Assembly (NCBI RefSeq): GCF_024704725.1
Contig: NZ_JALIQS010000008.1
Span: forward strand, 1-64,000
DNA from: Shinella sp. CPCC 101442
GTDB taxonomy: Bacteria > Pseudomonadota > Alphaproteobacteria > Rhizobiales > Rhizobiaceae
Reading direction: 5' to 3'
DNA length: 64,000 nucleotides
Positions 16,527-25,071 of this stretch are shown here, piece by piece. Under the pieces are notes generated by a model that had not been told where the DNA came from, ran no database searches, and worked only from the letters and a program-made list of their open reading frames with translations. Position numbers and translations under genes: made by a program. How positions within the stretch are numbered: position 1 is the first letter of the stretch; the number at the start of each line of letters is the position of its first letter.

Positions 16527-16551
16527 GGAACAGAAACGGTCCGATCGCCTT
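16527..16551 (+). promoter_or_regulatory. candidate EcfG-type promoter
   Basis: GGAAC at 16527-16531, 18 bases, then TT (N16 followed by CCTT). It matches the looser GGAAC-N18-TT form. It ends 24 bases before the PPC-domain gene start, overlapping the region just before its GGAGG site. Confidence 0.45.
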
Positions 16552-16574
16552 TCCTCCTAACAACGGAGGAAACG

Positions 16575-17015
16575 ATGAAGCACAAACTACTGACCAGCGA
16601 CGCAGGCGAGCGTACTTTTATCCTCGTGCTCGACGAAGGGGACGAGGCCTTCAAATGCATCACCAGTTTTGCCGAACGTGAAAACGTGACCGCCGCGTCG
16701 ATTACAGCGATCGGCGCGTTTCGTGCGGCGACGATCGCCTTCTTCGAATTCGAAACGAGAAACTATCACAAGATACCCGTCGAGGTGCAGTCGGAGGTGC
16801 TCAGCATGCTGGGCGATGTTGCCCTGGACGATAGCGGCAGGGCGAGTTTGCACCTGCACGTGGTCCTCGGCTTCTCTGACGGAAGCACGAAGGGCGGCCA
16901 TTTTCTGGAAGGTTATGTCCGGCCCACGCTCGAGGTAGTGCTGCGGGAAACACCCGCCGAACTGAAGCGCAGTCATCGGCCTGATCTCGGTATTTCGCTT
17001 ATCGACCTAGATTAG
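16575..17015 (+). CDS. PPC/DUF296 domain protein
   Basis: 146 residues: KHKLLTSDAGERTFILVLDEGDEAFKCITSFAERENVTAASITAIGAF, then ALDDSGRASLHLHVVLGFSDGSTKGGHFLEGYVRPTLEVVL. The H-x-H and G-G-H motifs form the metal/trimer site of the single-domain PPC (DUF296) family. It has no AT-hook, so it is the bacterial stand-alone form rather than a plant-type DNA-binding protein. Start 16575 has GGAGG nine bases upstream. A second stress gene follows after 44 bases. The biochemical role of the family is unclear. Confidence 0.8.
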   Translation: MKHKLLTSDAGERTFILVLDEGDEAFKCITSFAERENVTAASITAIGAFRAATIAFFEFETRNYHKIPVEVQSEVLSMLGDVALDDSGRASLHLHVVLGFSDGSTKGGHFLEGYVRPTLEVVLRETPAELKRSHRPDLGISLIDLD

Positions 17016-17059
17016 CAGAGGCACGCACTGAAACCCGTTCATAATCTGAGGAGAAGACA

Positions 17060-17542
17060 ATGGCGCATACTGACGACGAACAAGGGAAGGTATGGGAACT
17101 TGCCGAGAAGATCGGCTTTTGCATGCTTGCGACGCACACCGGAGACACGCTGCGTGCGCGACCGATGGCGGCCTATACCGAGATCATTGAGAACGCATTC
17201 TACTTTCTGACGGACGTTAACAGCCATAAGGACGACGAGATTGCCCAGCAGCCAAATGTCTGCCTGGCGTTCGCCGATTCCAAAGGCCAGAAGTACGTAT
17301 CGATATCCGGCACGGCCGAGGTTCTCGACGACCGCGAGAAGATCCGTGATCTCTGGGCAACCCCCGCAAAGGCGTGGTGGGACAATCCCGACGATCCTTC
17401 GATCCGTGTTCTGAAGGTTACTCCGCATTTTGCTGAATACTGGGACAGCCCGGGTACCATCATCAGCTATATCAAGATGGCGGCCGCCGCGGTCAGCAGC
17501 GCTCGACCGGACATGGGTGATAATGCCAAGGTTAACATGTGA
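17060..17542 (+). CDS. pyridoxamine 5'-phosphate oxidase-related general stress protein
   Basis: 160 residues with the FMN-binding split-barrel signature: KIGFCMLATHTGDTLRARPMAAY, FYFLTDVNSHKDDEI, NVCLAFADSKGQKYVSISGTAEVL, and WWDNPDDPSIRVLKVTPHFAEYWD. This is the COG3871 general stress group, which binds flavin but usually lacks pyridoxamine phosphate oxidase activity. GAGGAG precedes the start. It probably shares a transcript with the PPC gene 44 bases upstream. A (GT)8 tract starts three bases after the stop. Confidence 0.85.
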   Translation: MAHTDDEQGKVWELAEKIGFCMLATHTGDTLRARPMAAYTEIIENAFYFLTDVNSHKDDEIAQQPNVCLAFADSKGQKYVSISGTAEVLDDREKIRDLWATPAKAWWDNPDDPSIRVLKVTPHFAEYWDSPGTIISYIKMAAAAVSSARPDMGDNAKVNM

Positions 17543-17545
17543 GCA

Positions 17546-17562
17546 GTGTGTGTGTGTGTGTG
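17546..17562. repeat. (GT)8 microsatellite
   Basis: Eight GT units plus G, immediately after the stop codon of the general stress gene. Long dinucleotide tracts are rare in rhizobial genomes and can slip during replication. Confidence 0.85.
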
Positions 17563-17714
17563 CGCAGTCCGCCAGAGGTCGCGATGGCTTCCGGCGGACG
17601 TGTCGTCATTCGATTGCGGTGGCTTTCTGGCAATCGATCTAACGTCATGAAGCTCGCGCAGCGGACCCCTTTACGAGCAATAACCCCTGAAAGCGGGGTA
17701 GAGTTCTGACGGAT

Positions 17715-18065
17715 GTGACCGACTGGCAAAAGATGAACCGTCTATGGCTTCACTTCTCCGAATGGTTGCTTCTTGCGGGCCTCGTCTTCGGCGCGGTTGC
17801 TATCGTTAACGGACCGAGCTGGATCGCTCTCATCGGACGGGTGATCGCGTTTTCACTTGCCGTCCTCAATAGTTTCATCCACGCGGCGGACGGCTGGACC
17901 GGCGTCATTCCCTATGGGCTGGCGGTTTCGATCGCTACGGTAGTGATCATGGCTGTCACGGCGCTTGTCGGCCGTAGGGGAGCTTCACATGTCTACGATC
18001 CGTATTTCAATCGCAGCCTTGTTCGCCGGCGCCGCCCTCGTAGGCTGCAGCGGAAGCGAAGGTGA
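17715..18065 (+). CDS. DUF2231-type membrane protein, C-terminus altered
   Basis: About 116 residues from GTG 17715 (or ATG 17733). Four predicted membrane helices include FSEWLLLAGLVFGAVAIV and the family landmark LNSFIHAADGWTGVIPYGLAVS. After VTALVGRRG the frame continues for ~25 arginine-rich residues (SLVRRRRPRRLQRKRR) while overlapping the sorbosone dehydrogenase gene by 77 bases. DUF2231 proteins normally end soon after the last helix, so the original stop has probably been lost. It is typically found just upstream of PQQ-type sugar dehydrogenases. Confidence 0.65.
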   Translation: MTDWQKMNRLWLHFSEWLLLAGLVFGAVAIVNGPSWIALIGRVIAFSLAVLNSFIHAADGWTGVIPYGLAVSIATVVIMAVTALVGRRGASHVYDPYFNRSLVRRRRPRRLQRKRR

Positions 18066-19454
18066 GTTCGATACAGCTCAACAGATGGGGCGCAATCCGG
18101 TTCTGCCGGAGCCCTCGCAGGCCCCTATCCCGGATCTCACTGTCGCGCCGGTCGCTGGCTGGCATGGTGGCCAGCTTCCAAAAGTTCCGGATGCCTTGAT
18201 GGTCACTGCCTATGCACAGGATCTGGCAAACCCGCGCAGCGTTCACACACTTCCGAATGGCGACGTCTTTGTGGTCCAGTCGAAGGCGCCGGCCGGTAAG
18301 CCGCTCCAGCGACCGAAGGACATCATCCGCGGTTGGATCATGTCCATGGCGGCAGGGGATGCGGTTGGCGGTGGCGAAACAAACCGCATCACCCTCCTAC
18401 GCGACACCGATCGGAACGGGACCGTTGACGAGCGGGGCGACCTTCTGACTGGACTCAAACTCGCCGATCGGCGTCGCCTGGTATGAAAACACGCTCTAAC
18501 GTCGCTGCTGCCGATGCAATTGTCGCCTCTCCCTACGAGCTTGGTGGCGGCGCGATCACGGCGCAGCCCCGGATCTTCACACCTCTGCCCGGCGGGCCGA
18601 TCAACCACCATTGGACAAAGGATCTCGCCCTCAGCCCCGACGGCCGCTTCTTATACGCTTCGGTCGGATCCAACTCCAACGAGGGCGAAAGGGGATCCAG
18701 GCGGAGAAGGGGCGTGCCGCAATTCGGCAGGTCGATCGCCAGTCGGGTGCAGCAAAGGTTTTTGCATCGGGCATTCGCCAACTTTCATCCCCAGACATGC
18801 GCGCTGTGGACGGTGGTGAACGAGCGCGACGAGCTTGGCCCAAATCTCGTTCCCTGACTACATGACATCCGTGAAGGGGGGCGGCTTTTATGGATGGCCG
18901 TGGAGCTAGTACAGCTAGGATGTCGATCCGCGTGTCCGTCCGGAGCGTCCTGATCTCGTTGAGACGGCGATCGCACCCGATTACGCCTTGTCGAGCCCCG
19001 TCGCGGCCCTCGGTCTTGCTCTTCACCAATGATTCCGCGGATGCCGGAACCCTTTCGAAATGGTGCCTTTGTCGGCAATCGCGGAAGATGGAATCGAAAT
19101 GCGTTCAATGGCTATAGGGTCATTTATGTCCCGTTCAGCGAGGGACGGCCTGCCGGAAAGGCGCAGGATATCGTCACGGGATTTCTTGAAAACGACCGGG
19201 TGCACGGGCGACCGGTCGGGCTTGGGATCGACGGCAAGGGTGTCCTGCTGATCGCGGATGATGCGGGAAACACGGTGTCGCGCGTCGCAGCGGCGGATGG
19301 CTCGGTAACATCGCAGCCAATAACGACGGACCGAGTGACGACATCTGCCACGACGTCGAACGTTGAGGAAAGCCCAACGCGGAGTACGGAGGCAGACGGC
19401 CAACCATCTCAAACGGACGTTGTGCGGGCGTTGCCATCCGAGGATGATCAATAG
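17989..19454 (+). pseudogene. sorbosone dehydrogenase-like (PQQ beta-propeller) gene, multiply frameshifted
   Basis: Starts as a lipoprotein (ISIAALFAGAALVGCSG) and continues VTAYAQDLANPRSVHTLPNGDVFVVQ as in L-sorbosone dehydrogenase-type PQQ propellers. The reading then shifts: NSPIGVAWYENTL followed by a stop, VAAADAIVASPYELGG...LYASVGSNSN in a second frame, RQVDRQSGAAKVFASGIR in a third, FHPQTCALWTVVNERDELGPNLVP, and finally RNGAFVGNRGRWNRNAFNGYRVIYVPFSEGRPAG to the end. At least four frameshifts plus degraded stretches around 18870-19030 make it non-functional. It probably oxidised a sugar or aldehyde in the periplasm before decay. Confidence 0.85.
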
Positions 19455-19500
19455 CACCGGGAGCGCTATGCATTTTCACCTGAACGGTGCTCGAAGAAAT

Positions 19501-19524
19501 GGCCCGCTCCCCATGGAGCGAGCC
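19501..19524 (-). terminator. terminator of the PRC-barrel gene
   Basis: On the minus strand GGCTCGCTCC-ATGG-GGAGCGGGCC is followed by ATTTCTTC. The stem has one mismatch. It is located 24 bases after the stop of the gene at 19548-19844. Confidence 0.65.
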
Positions 19525-19547
19525 GCTACGTAGAAGCCCTGACGATC

Positions 19548-19844
19548 TCAGTGACGATGCTCTGGCATCTCTTTGAGCTGATCCTTCGTCCAGGCCGTCA
19601 CGGCATGAACGTCGCCATCCTCGTCCCTCATGAAGGCGAGCTCTGCCAGAGGAACTGCGACAGGCTTAGCGCCGATACCAAGGAAGCCGCCGACATCGAT
19701 AATGGCTGTGATGCCTTCGCCGGCGCCATGGACGTGATCGACCTTTCCAACCTTGTGATCATCGGCTCCATAAACGGTGGCACCCTCGAGGACATCGGGG
19801 GTGAGTTCGGAAGCGGCCAGACGGATGTGGTTTGTATGATCCAT
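19548..19844 (-). CDS. PRC-barrel domain protein
   Basis: 98 residues: a PRC-barrel core (EGATVYGADDHKVGKVDHVHGAGEGITAIIDVGGFLGIGAKPVAVPLAEL) and a C-terminal strand with histidines (VHAVTAWTKDQLKEMPEHRH). Such stand-alone PRC-barrel proteins are small cytoplasmic stress proteins in Rhizobiales. An EcfG-type promoter lies upstream on the same strand and a terminator downstream, so it is a monocistronic stress unit. Confidence 0.82.
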   Translation of the reverse strand: MDHTNHIRLAASELTPDVLEGATVYGADDHKVGKVDHVHGAGEGITAIIDVGGFLGIGAKPVAVPLAELAFMRDEDGDVHAVTAWTKDQLKEMPEHRH

Positions 19845-19870
19845 TGTCGTTCTCCTGTTGGAGCTTCCTA

Positions 19871-19896
19871 AACGGAAGGAGTAGACGCAATGTTCC
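19871..19896 (-). promoter_or_regulatory. EcfG-type promoter (GGAAC-N17-CGTT)
   Basis: On the minus strand GGAAC (complement of 19892-19896) and CGTT (complement of 19871-19874) are 17 bases apart. It is 27 bases before the PRC-barrel start at 19844. Confidence 0.7.
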
Positions 19897-19971
19897 GGGC
19901 CTCGACTGGGGATGCTCGACGGTGGGCCAATCGCTTATGAGAGCTTTCGCAAGCGTGAAAGACGTTTCCAG

Positions 19972-21084
19972 TTATTGACGCGCACCATGTGCGAAGGGAC
20001 AGGAAACGGGCTCGCTCACGGGTGTCAGGTTGCGCTGCGAGCGAAAAGCGGCGGATTTCTCATAGGCCAGTTTGCGCAGTCGCATGATCGAGCCGAGCGG
20101 CTGATGGGCCTTTAGACCGTTCCACGGGCTGAAATGCATGCCGTCATCGACGATCTCGGACCGCTCTTCATTCCAGGCGGGCTGGGGCTCGGTGACGAGG
20201 TGGGCGATGGTCAAGAAAGGGCTTATCTCCTCGTTCCACGCGTCCACGCCCTCGACAGGCATCGTGGCAAGATCGGTGCATAGCTGCACCTGGAGGTGCC
20301 AGACGGCCGTCTCCCTGGCGAAGAAGGATTCGACCTCATGGCGGATGACATCCGGATCCTTGCTCGTGTCGAGCCGTCTTTCGGCCAGCGCCTGCAGATT
20401 GTGCGAAGCGGGGACGATGGCGAGTTTGGCGATATAGTCGCCATGGCGTAGCGGCAGCTGCGAGAAGAAGCTTTCGCCGAGAATATGGGTTTGCGGATTG
20501 CCGCCAAGCGATTTCAGCGTAGCGCTCTCGACTCCGACCGCCTCGATGACGGATTCGAGCCCCTTGAAGACCTTGGAGAGAAACTCCTTCATGCCCTCCA
20601 AACGGTCAGTCGTCAGGGCGAGAACCTTGAGATTTCTCAAGAACGCCTTTCCGCTCGCTGAATTGAATGTCTTGCCATTGAGCATCACGAAGTCCTGGCT
20701 GGTCGAGCGTTCTGAACCAGGCAGACGGGTGCCGTCGATGTCGAGCAGTTTCAGCGCTATGCCACGCGGCGTGGAGACGCTGTCATGGAGCAGGTCGCCC
20801 GGTGCCGTCGAAAGCCGGATGACGGCCTCATAGGTCCGAGCCTCGCCAAAAAGGCCTTGGGCGAGTTGTGGCGAGAGGTCTGGCAAGACCTCCAGGCGCG
20901 CCTTCAGCAGACCGTGGCTCTTTACATGGACCGCCCGGGTGGCATGACCACTGTCTGCATATGTCTTTTGGGCAATGGAAAGCATCGTTTCGGCGAGGTC
21001 GCGTGCAATCTGCGGTTCGCCAGGATCGATATGCTCGACATCAGGACTGTAGCGCACCGGTGTGGTCGCGAAATGGTTGGTCAT
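19972..21084 (-). CDS. catalase-like haem protein
   Basis: 370 residues of the catalase-related (SrpA-like) family. Near the N-terminus RAVHVKSHG holds the catalytic histidine region. The middle has DFVMLNGKTF and QTHILGESFFSQLPLRHGDYIAKLAI, and the C-terminus has the haem-ligand context IMRLRKLAYEKSAAFR with the proximal tyrosine. The length fits the short catalase-related group rather than true 480-residue catalases. Its start overlaps the stop of the aldehyde oxidase large subunit by 4 bases (ATGA), so the two are translationally coupled. A role in removing peroxide made by the oxidase is inferred from this. Confidence 0.82.
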   Translation of the reverse strand: MTNHFATTPVRYSPDVEHIDPGEPQIARDLAETMLSIAQKTYADSGHATRAVHVKSHGLLKARLEVLPDLSPQLAQGLFGEARTYEAVIRLSTAPGDLLHDSVSTPRGIALKLLDIDGTRLPGSERSTSQDFVMLNGKTFNSASGKAFLRNLKVLALTTDRLEGMKEFLSKVFKGLESVIEAVGVESATLKSLGGNPQTHILGESFFSQLPLRHGDYIAKLAIVPASHNLQALAERRLDTSKDPDVIRHEVESFFARETAVWHLQVQLCTDLATMPVEGVDAWNEEISPFLTIAHLVTEPQPAWNEERSEIVDDGMHFSPWNGLKAHQPLGSIMRLRKLAYEKSAAFRSQRNLTPVSEPVSCPFAHGARQ

Positions 21085-23333
21085 TCGGCGGTCTCGCTTT
21101 CGAGAATCTTGTCAATCGTGATCGGAAGACGACGTATGCGCTTGCCGGTGGCATGGAAGATCGCGTTCGACACCGCCGCGGCGACGCCGACGATTCCGAT
21201 TTCGCCAAGGCCCTTCACGCCGATCGGGCTTGCCTTGTCGTCGTCCTCCTCGACAAAGATCACGTCGACGTCGTGAATGTCGGCATGGGCGGGGATATGA
21301 TATTCGGCAAGATTGTGGTTCATGATGCGACCCGTCCGGTGGTCGATCGCGCTCTCTTCGTGCAGTGCCATGCCAATGCCCATCACCACGCCGCCAAGGA
21401 TCTGGCTGCGCGCGGTCTTTGGGTTGAGGATGCGGCCGCCAGCGATGGCACTCACCACGCGCGTGACCCGGACAATCCCGAGCTGTTCGTCGACCTTCAC
21501 TTCGACGAAGACCGCCGAATGACTGTAGGAGACATATTTCTTCATTGCGAGCATGTCGGGGCCGACCTTGGCATGCTCCTCGATCGAGATAAGCCCGCTG
21601 GCGGCCATGATATCGGCGATCGCGATGCCGATCTGGTGGTTGCTCTCCAGAACGAGACGTCCCTCGGCGATTTCGACCTGTTCGTCGGTCACGTCGGCAA
21701 GGGGTGAGGGTTCCATCGACTGGGCATGGGTCAACAGGCTCTTGATAACGGCCCTTGCGGCTGTCTGGACCGCCGAGCCGGTGGTGGCTGCCGTCCAAGA
21801 TCCGCCTTCGACACCGGTTTTCGGCAGGTCGGACTTGCCGATATCGACCGTAACGGCTTCGATAGCACAATCGAAAACCTCCGCTGCGATCTGGCCAAGG
21901 ATAGTATAGGTACCTGTGCCGATGTCGGAAGCGGCGGCGCTTACGGTGACCTTGCCATCAGCTGACAGGCGAACCTTCGCCTCGCCCTTCGACATCATTG
22001 CCTCCCAGATGCCACTGGCCATACCCCAACCTACCAGGTCGTTTCCCTCCTGCATGGAACGCGGGGCGGGAGAGCGCTCCGACCAGCCGAAACGGGCCGC
22101 CCCTTCGCGATAGCAAGCATGTAACGCCTTGGAGGTGATGGCCTTGTCCAGGTTCTGGTCTCGGTGAACGAAGTTGCGGATCCTCAGGTCCAACGGATCG
22201 ATGCCAATCTCGTAGGCAAGTTCGTCCATCGCCGTTTCAAGGGCATTGACGCCGGTCGCCGCGCCGGGAGCGCGCATGTCGCCCGGTGTTGCTAAATCGA
22301 GCTTTACGATCTCGTAGCTGATCTTCACATTGTCGCACTTGTAAGCAAGGCCGGACCAGTTCGCGACATTTTCCTGATAATCTTCATGGCGCGAGGTTGC
22401 GTGCACAGCATGGTGCAGGACGGCTTCCAGATTGCCTTCGGTATCCGCGGCCAGTGACACCGTCTGTATGCAGGAGGGTCGCCAGGTGAGGTAGAACATC
22501 TCCCGGCGGGACATTTCGACCTTGATCGATCGGCTGAGGTCGAGGCTCGCCATGACGGCAAAAAACAGATGGTGCTTGGGCCGGAGCGCCTGACCGAAAG
22601 CCCCGCCGACAAAGTCATTTCTCACGATGACTTTGTCCGGATCGAGGTCAAAGACACCGCAAACATAGTCGCGACTGTTTTGGGAGCCCTGCGTCTTGTC
22701 GTAAATGGTGAACGCGCCGTCGCCTTCGAAGCGGACGGTGGCGGCAAACAACTCCATCGGATTGTGATGCTCGCCCGAAAGTATGTAGTCCGCAGAGATT
22801 TTGTACGAAGCGCCAGCGAATGCCTGTTCGGCGTCGCCACGCGGTGGCGGGGGCAAGAACTGCTTCATCCGGGCGACTGGGGGTTCGTAGCTGTTGTGTT
22901 GCTCGGCGACAATGTCCGTATGGGTGAGTTCGGCCGTGTAATGCATATGAACCAGTGCGGCGGCATCCCGCGCCGACTCGGGCGTTTCCGCTACCACGAA
23001 GGCAACGGGCTGTCCGTCGAACAGCACACGGTCATTTTCGAGTGGCCGGAACGGATGGCCAGGCAGCGCCACGGCGTCTTTCCACTTACTATCGCGATAG
23101 GCCGTCTTCGGCCGGTTTTCGTGAGTGTAGATCTTAATCACACCCGGCACGCGCTCTGCTCCACGCACGTCCACTGCGATGAGGCGGCCCGAGGCTATGG
23201 TCGCGAGCACAACGTGACCGAACAGCATTCCAGGCTCGAAATGCTCCGCTGCATATCTAGCCTGGCCGGTAACCTTGAGGGGGCCATCTATGCGGGAGAT
23301 TGGCAGGCCGACGACTTTCGACTGGTCGAACAT
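21081..23333 (-). CDS. paoC: molybdopterin-binding subunit of an aldehyde oxidase (PaoC/YagR-like)
   Basis: 750 residues of the xanthine oxidase family large subunit. Landmarks: GLPISRIDGPLKVTGQARYAAE at the N-terminus, molybdopterin loops VGGAFGQALRPK and GDMRAPGAATGVNALETAMDELA, ASDIGTGTYTILGQIAAE, and the base glutamate in SPIGVKGLGEIGIVG near the C-terminus. With the Fe-S and FAD subunits it forms a heterotrimer that oxidises aldehydes (the E. coli PaoABC enzyme is periplasmic). It starts nine bases after paoB and overlaps the catalase-like gene. Substrate not predictable. Confidence 0.9.
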   Translation of the reverse strand: MFDQSKVVGLPISRIDGPLKVTGQARYAAEHFEPGMLFGHVVLATIASGRLIAVDVRGAERVPGVIKIYTHENRPKTAYRDSKWKDAVALPGHPFRPLENDRVLFDGQPVAFVVAETPESARDAAALVHMHYTAELTHTDIVAEQHNSYEPPVARMKQFLPPPPRGDAEQAFAGASYKISADYILSGEHHNPMELFAATVRFEGDGAFTIYDKTQGSQNSRDYVCGVFDLDPDKVIVRNDFVGGAFGQALRPKHHLFFAVMASLDLSRSIKVEMSRREMFYLTWRPSCIQTVSLAADTEGNLEAVLHHAVHATSRHEDYQENVANWSGLAYKCDNVKISYEIVKLDLATPGDMRAPGAATGVNALETAMDELAYEIGIDPLDLRIRNFVHRDQNLDKAITSKALHACYREGAARFGWSERSPAPRSMQEGNDLVGWGMASGIWEAMMSKGEAKVRLSADGKVTVSAAASDIGTGTYTILGQIAAEVFDCAIEAVTVDIGKSDLPKTGVEGGSWTAATTGSAVQTAARAVIKSLLTHAQSMEPSPLADVTDEQVEIAEGRLVLESNHQIGIAIADIMAASGLISIEEHAKVGPDMLAMKKYVSYSHSAVFVEVKVDEQLGIVRVTRVVSAIAGGRILNPKTARSQILGGVVMGIGMALHEESAIDHRTGRIMNHNLAEYHIPAHADIHDVDVIFVEEDDDKASPIGVKGLGEIGIVGVAAAVSNAIFHATGKRIRRLPITIDKILESETAE

Positions 23334-23342
23334 TTTCGTCTC

Positions 23343-24359
23343 CTACTGGATTTTCTTGTTTGTCTGGCTCTGGGGCGTTCCGCTGGCGGCCTGTCTCAAC
23401 GCGCGAACGATGGCTTTGCGGACGAGCGGGATTTTAAAGTCGTTGTCGCCTTGGCCTTTTGCTTTGACGAGCAAGCGATCGGCGACTCGTTGGAATGTTG
23501 CCTCCTCGGCGGGCGCTCCAGCGAAGTCCGCTTCAGCGAGCTGGTCGCGCCATGGCTTGTGTGCCACACCACCGAGCGCGACGCGCATATCCGCAATCTG
23601 TGTGCCGGCGATTTCGATGGTGGCAGCGACCGAGACCACCCCGAATGCATAGGAGAGGCGATCGCGAACTTTCAGATAGCTGTGATGCTGCGCAAAATGG
23701 TTTCGTTCCAGACGGACGCCGGTAATGAGTTCGCCCCGGGCAAGCGTATTGTCGCGCTCTGGCGCGTCGCCCGGCAGGCGATGAAAGTCGCAGACGGCGA
23801 TATCGCGCGCGCCGTCCGGCCCTTCGACTTCCACCGTCGCGTCCAATGCCACAAGCGCAACGCACATGTCGGAGGGGTGGACGGCGATACATTTCTCACT
23901 AGCACCCAGAATGGCGTGCATCCGGGTAAGGCCACCGATCGCCGCACAGCCGCTTCCCGGCGCACGCTTGTTGCACGGCGTCGATGGATCATAAAAGTAG
24001 CAGCAGCGGGTTTTTTGGAGCAGGTTGCCGCCCGTTGACGCCGCGTTGCGAAGTTGAGGAGAGGCGCCGGCGAGAATGGCGCTTGCAAGAAGCGGGAACT
24101 GCGCTTGAACACGGGCGTCATAGGCGACGGCGGAGTTGCTCGCCAGCGCCCCGATGCGTAGACCACCGTCGGGAAGCTCCTCGATCGTCTTCATCGGCAA
24201 AGGGTTGATATCAATGATCGCTTCCGGATGTATCACCTCATATTTCATTAAGTCGACAAGATTGGTCCCTCCAGCAAGAACCTGTGCGTGCGGATTGGCA
24301 ACGAGCGCCGCGACTGCGTCCGCGACGGTCTCGGCCCGAGAATAGGAAAATGGCTTCAT
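23343..24359 (-). CDS. paoB: FAD-binding subunit of aldehyde oxidase (PaoB/YagS-like)
   Basis: 338 residues from 24359. The N-terminal FAD site is HAQVLAGGTNLVDLMKYEV, followed by ASPQLRNAASTGGNLLQKTRCCYFYDP and a cysteine-rich insertion (CC ... PCNKRAPGSGC) that in PaoB-type subunits carries an extra 4Fe-4S cluster. The C-terminal domain is the CO dehydrogenase flavoprotein type (SYAFGVVSVAATIEIAG). The start overlaps paoA by 4 bases (ATGA). Upstream in-frame starts inside paoA are ignored because they give non-homologous sequence. Confidence 0.88.
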   Translation of the reverse strand: MKPFSYSRAETVADAVAALVANPHAQVLAGGTNLVDLMKYEVIHPEAIIDINPLPMKTIEELPDGGLRIGALASNSAVAYDARVQAQFPLLASAILAGASPQLRNAASTGGNLLQKTRCCYFYDPSTPCNKRAPGSGCAAIGGLTRMHAILGASEKCIAVHPSDMCVALVALDATVEVEGPDGARDIAVCDFHRLPGDAPERDNTLARGELITGVRLERNHFAQHHSYLKVRDRLSYAFGVVSVAATIEIAGTQIADMRVALGGVAHKPWRDQLAEADFAGAPAEEATFQRVADRLLVKAKGQGDNDFKIPLVRKAIVRALRQAASGTPQSQTNKKIQ

Positions 24360-24883
24360 TCCGCGGCCTCCCGATGGGAGGGGTCGGTCGCCTGCTTTGC
24401 GAGGACTTCCTCGATGGCGTCTGTGATATTGGAATAGGCGCCACACCGACAGAGATTGCCACTCATCAGTTCGCGAATGTCTTCCCGAGAGCGAGCGTGC
24501 CCCTCCTGCAGAAGGGCGACCGCGGAACAGATTTGCCCCGGGGTGCAGTAACCGCATTGAAACGCGTCGTGTTCGACGAAAGCTTTCTGCATCGGATGGA
24601 GATCATCGGGGGTACCCAACCCCTCCACCGTGGTGACGGCAGTCCCGTCCAGGGTTATTGCGAGCTTAAGGCAAGCATTCATGCGCTGTCCGTCGATCAT
24701 CACGGTGCATGCACCGCACTGACCATGGTCGCACCCTTTTTTTGTTCCCGTTAACTCAAGGTTACTGCGCAGGAGGTCCAGTAGCGTCGTCCAAGGATAA
24801 ACGTCCAGCGTATAAGGATTGCCATTTATTGTCAGGGCAAGGGGGCAGGTTAGCGACCCCGGACGTTCGAGAGCTATCTCCAT
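24356..24883 (-). CDS. paoA: 2Fe-2S subunit of aldehyde oxidase (PaoA/YagT-like)
   Basis: 175 residues with the two expected [2Fe-2S] domains: plant-type CDHGQCGACTVMIDGQRMNAC (first cluster) and CGYCTPGQICSAVAL with CRCGAYSNI (second). No twin-arginine leader is present, unlike periplasmic E. coli PaoA, so this enzyme may be cytoplasmic unless exported by another route. It is the first gene of the paoABC-catalase operon, with an exact EcfG-type promoter 34-58 bases upstream. Confidence 0.88.
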   Translation of the reverse strand: MEIALERPGSLTCPLALTINGNPYTLDVYPWTTLLDLLRSNLELTGTKKGCDHGQCGACTVMIDGQRMNACLKLAITLDGTAVTTVEGLGTPDDLHPMQKAFVEHDAFQCGYCTPGQICSAVALLQEGHARSREDIRELMSGNLCRCGAYSNITDAIEEVLAKQATDPSHREAAE

Positions 24884-24916
24884 AAATTCTGCCTTCCGTA
24901 TCGAGGTTGGATCGCT

Positions 24917-24941
24917 AACGGCAAGCTTGGCGCATTGTTCC
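24917..24941 (-). promoter_or_regulatory. EcfG-type promoter of the aldehyde oxidase-catalase operon
   Basis: Complement of 24937-24941 is GGAAC and of 24917-24920 is CGTT, separated by exactly 16 bases on the minus strand. It lies in the 188-base divergent region between paoA and the KaiC-like gene, oriented towards paoA. Confidence 0.72.
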
Positions 24942-25071
24942 TAAGGCGTGGGGAAATTTGATGTTCAAGCGGTGCCACTACGCTCACAAACTTGGCCATT
25001 TGGTGCGGCTTGTTCCGTTGTAATGCTACGCGACCGCCCTATCTAAACGACCCACAGCTCAGGAAGGACAT

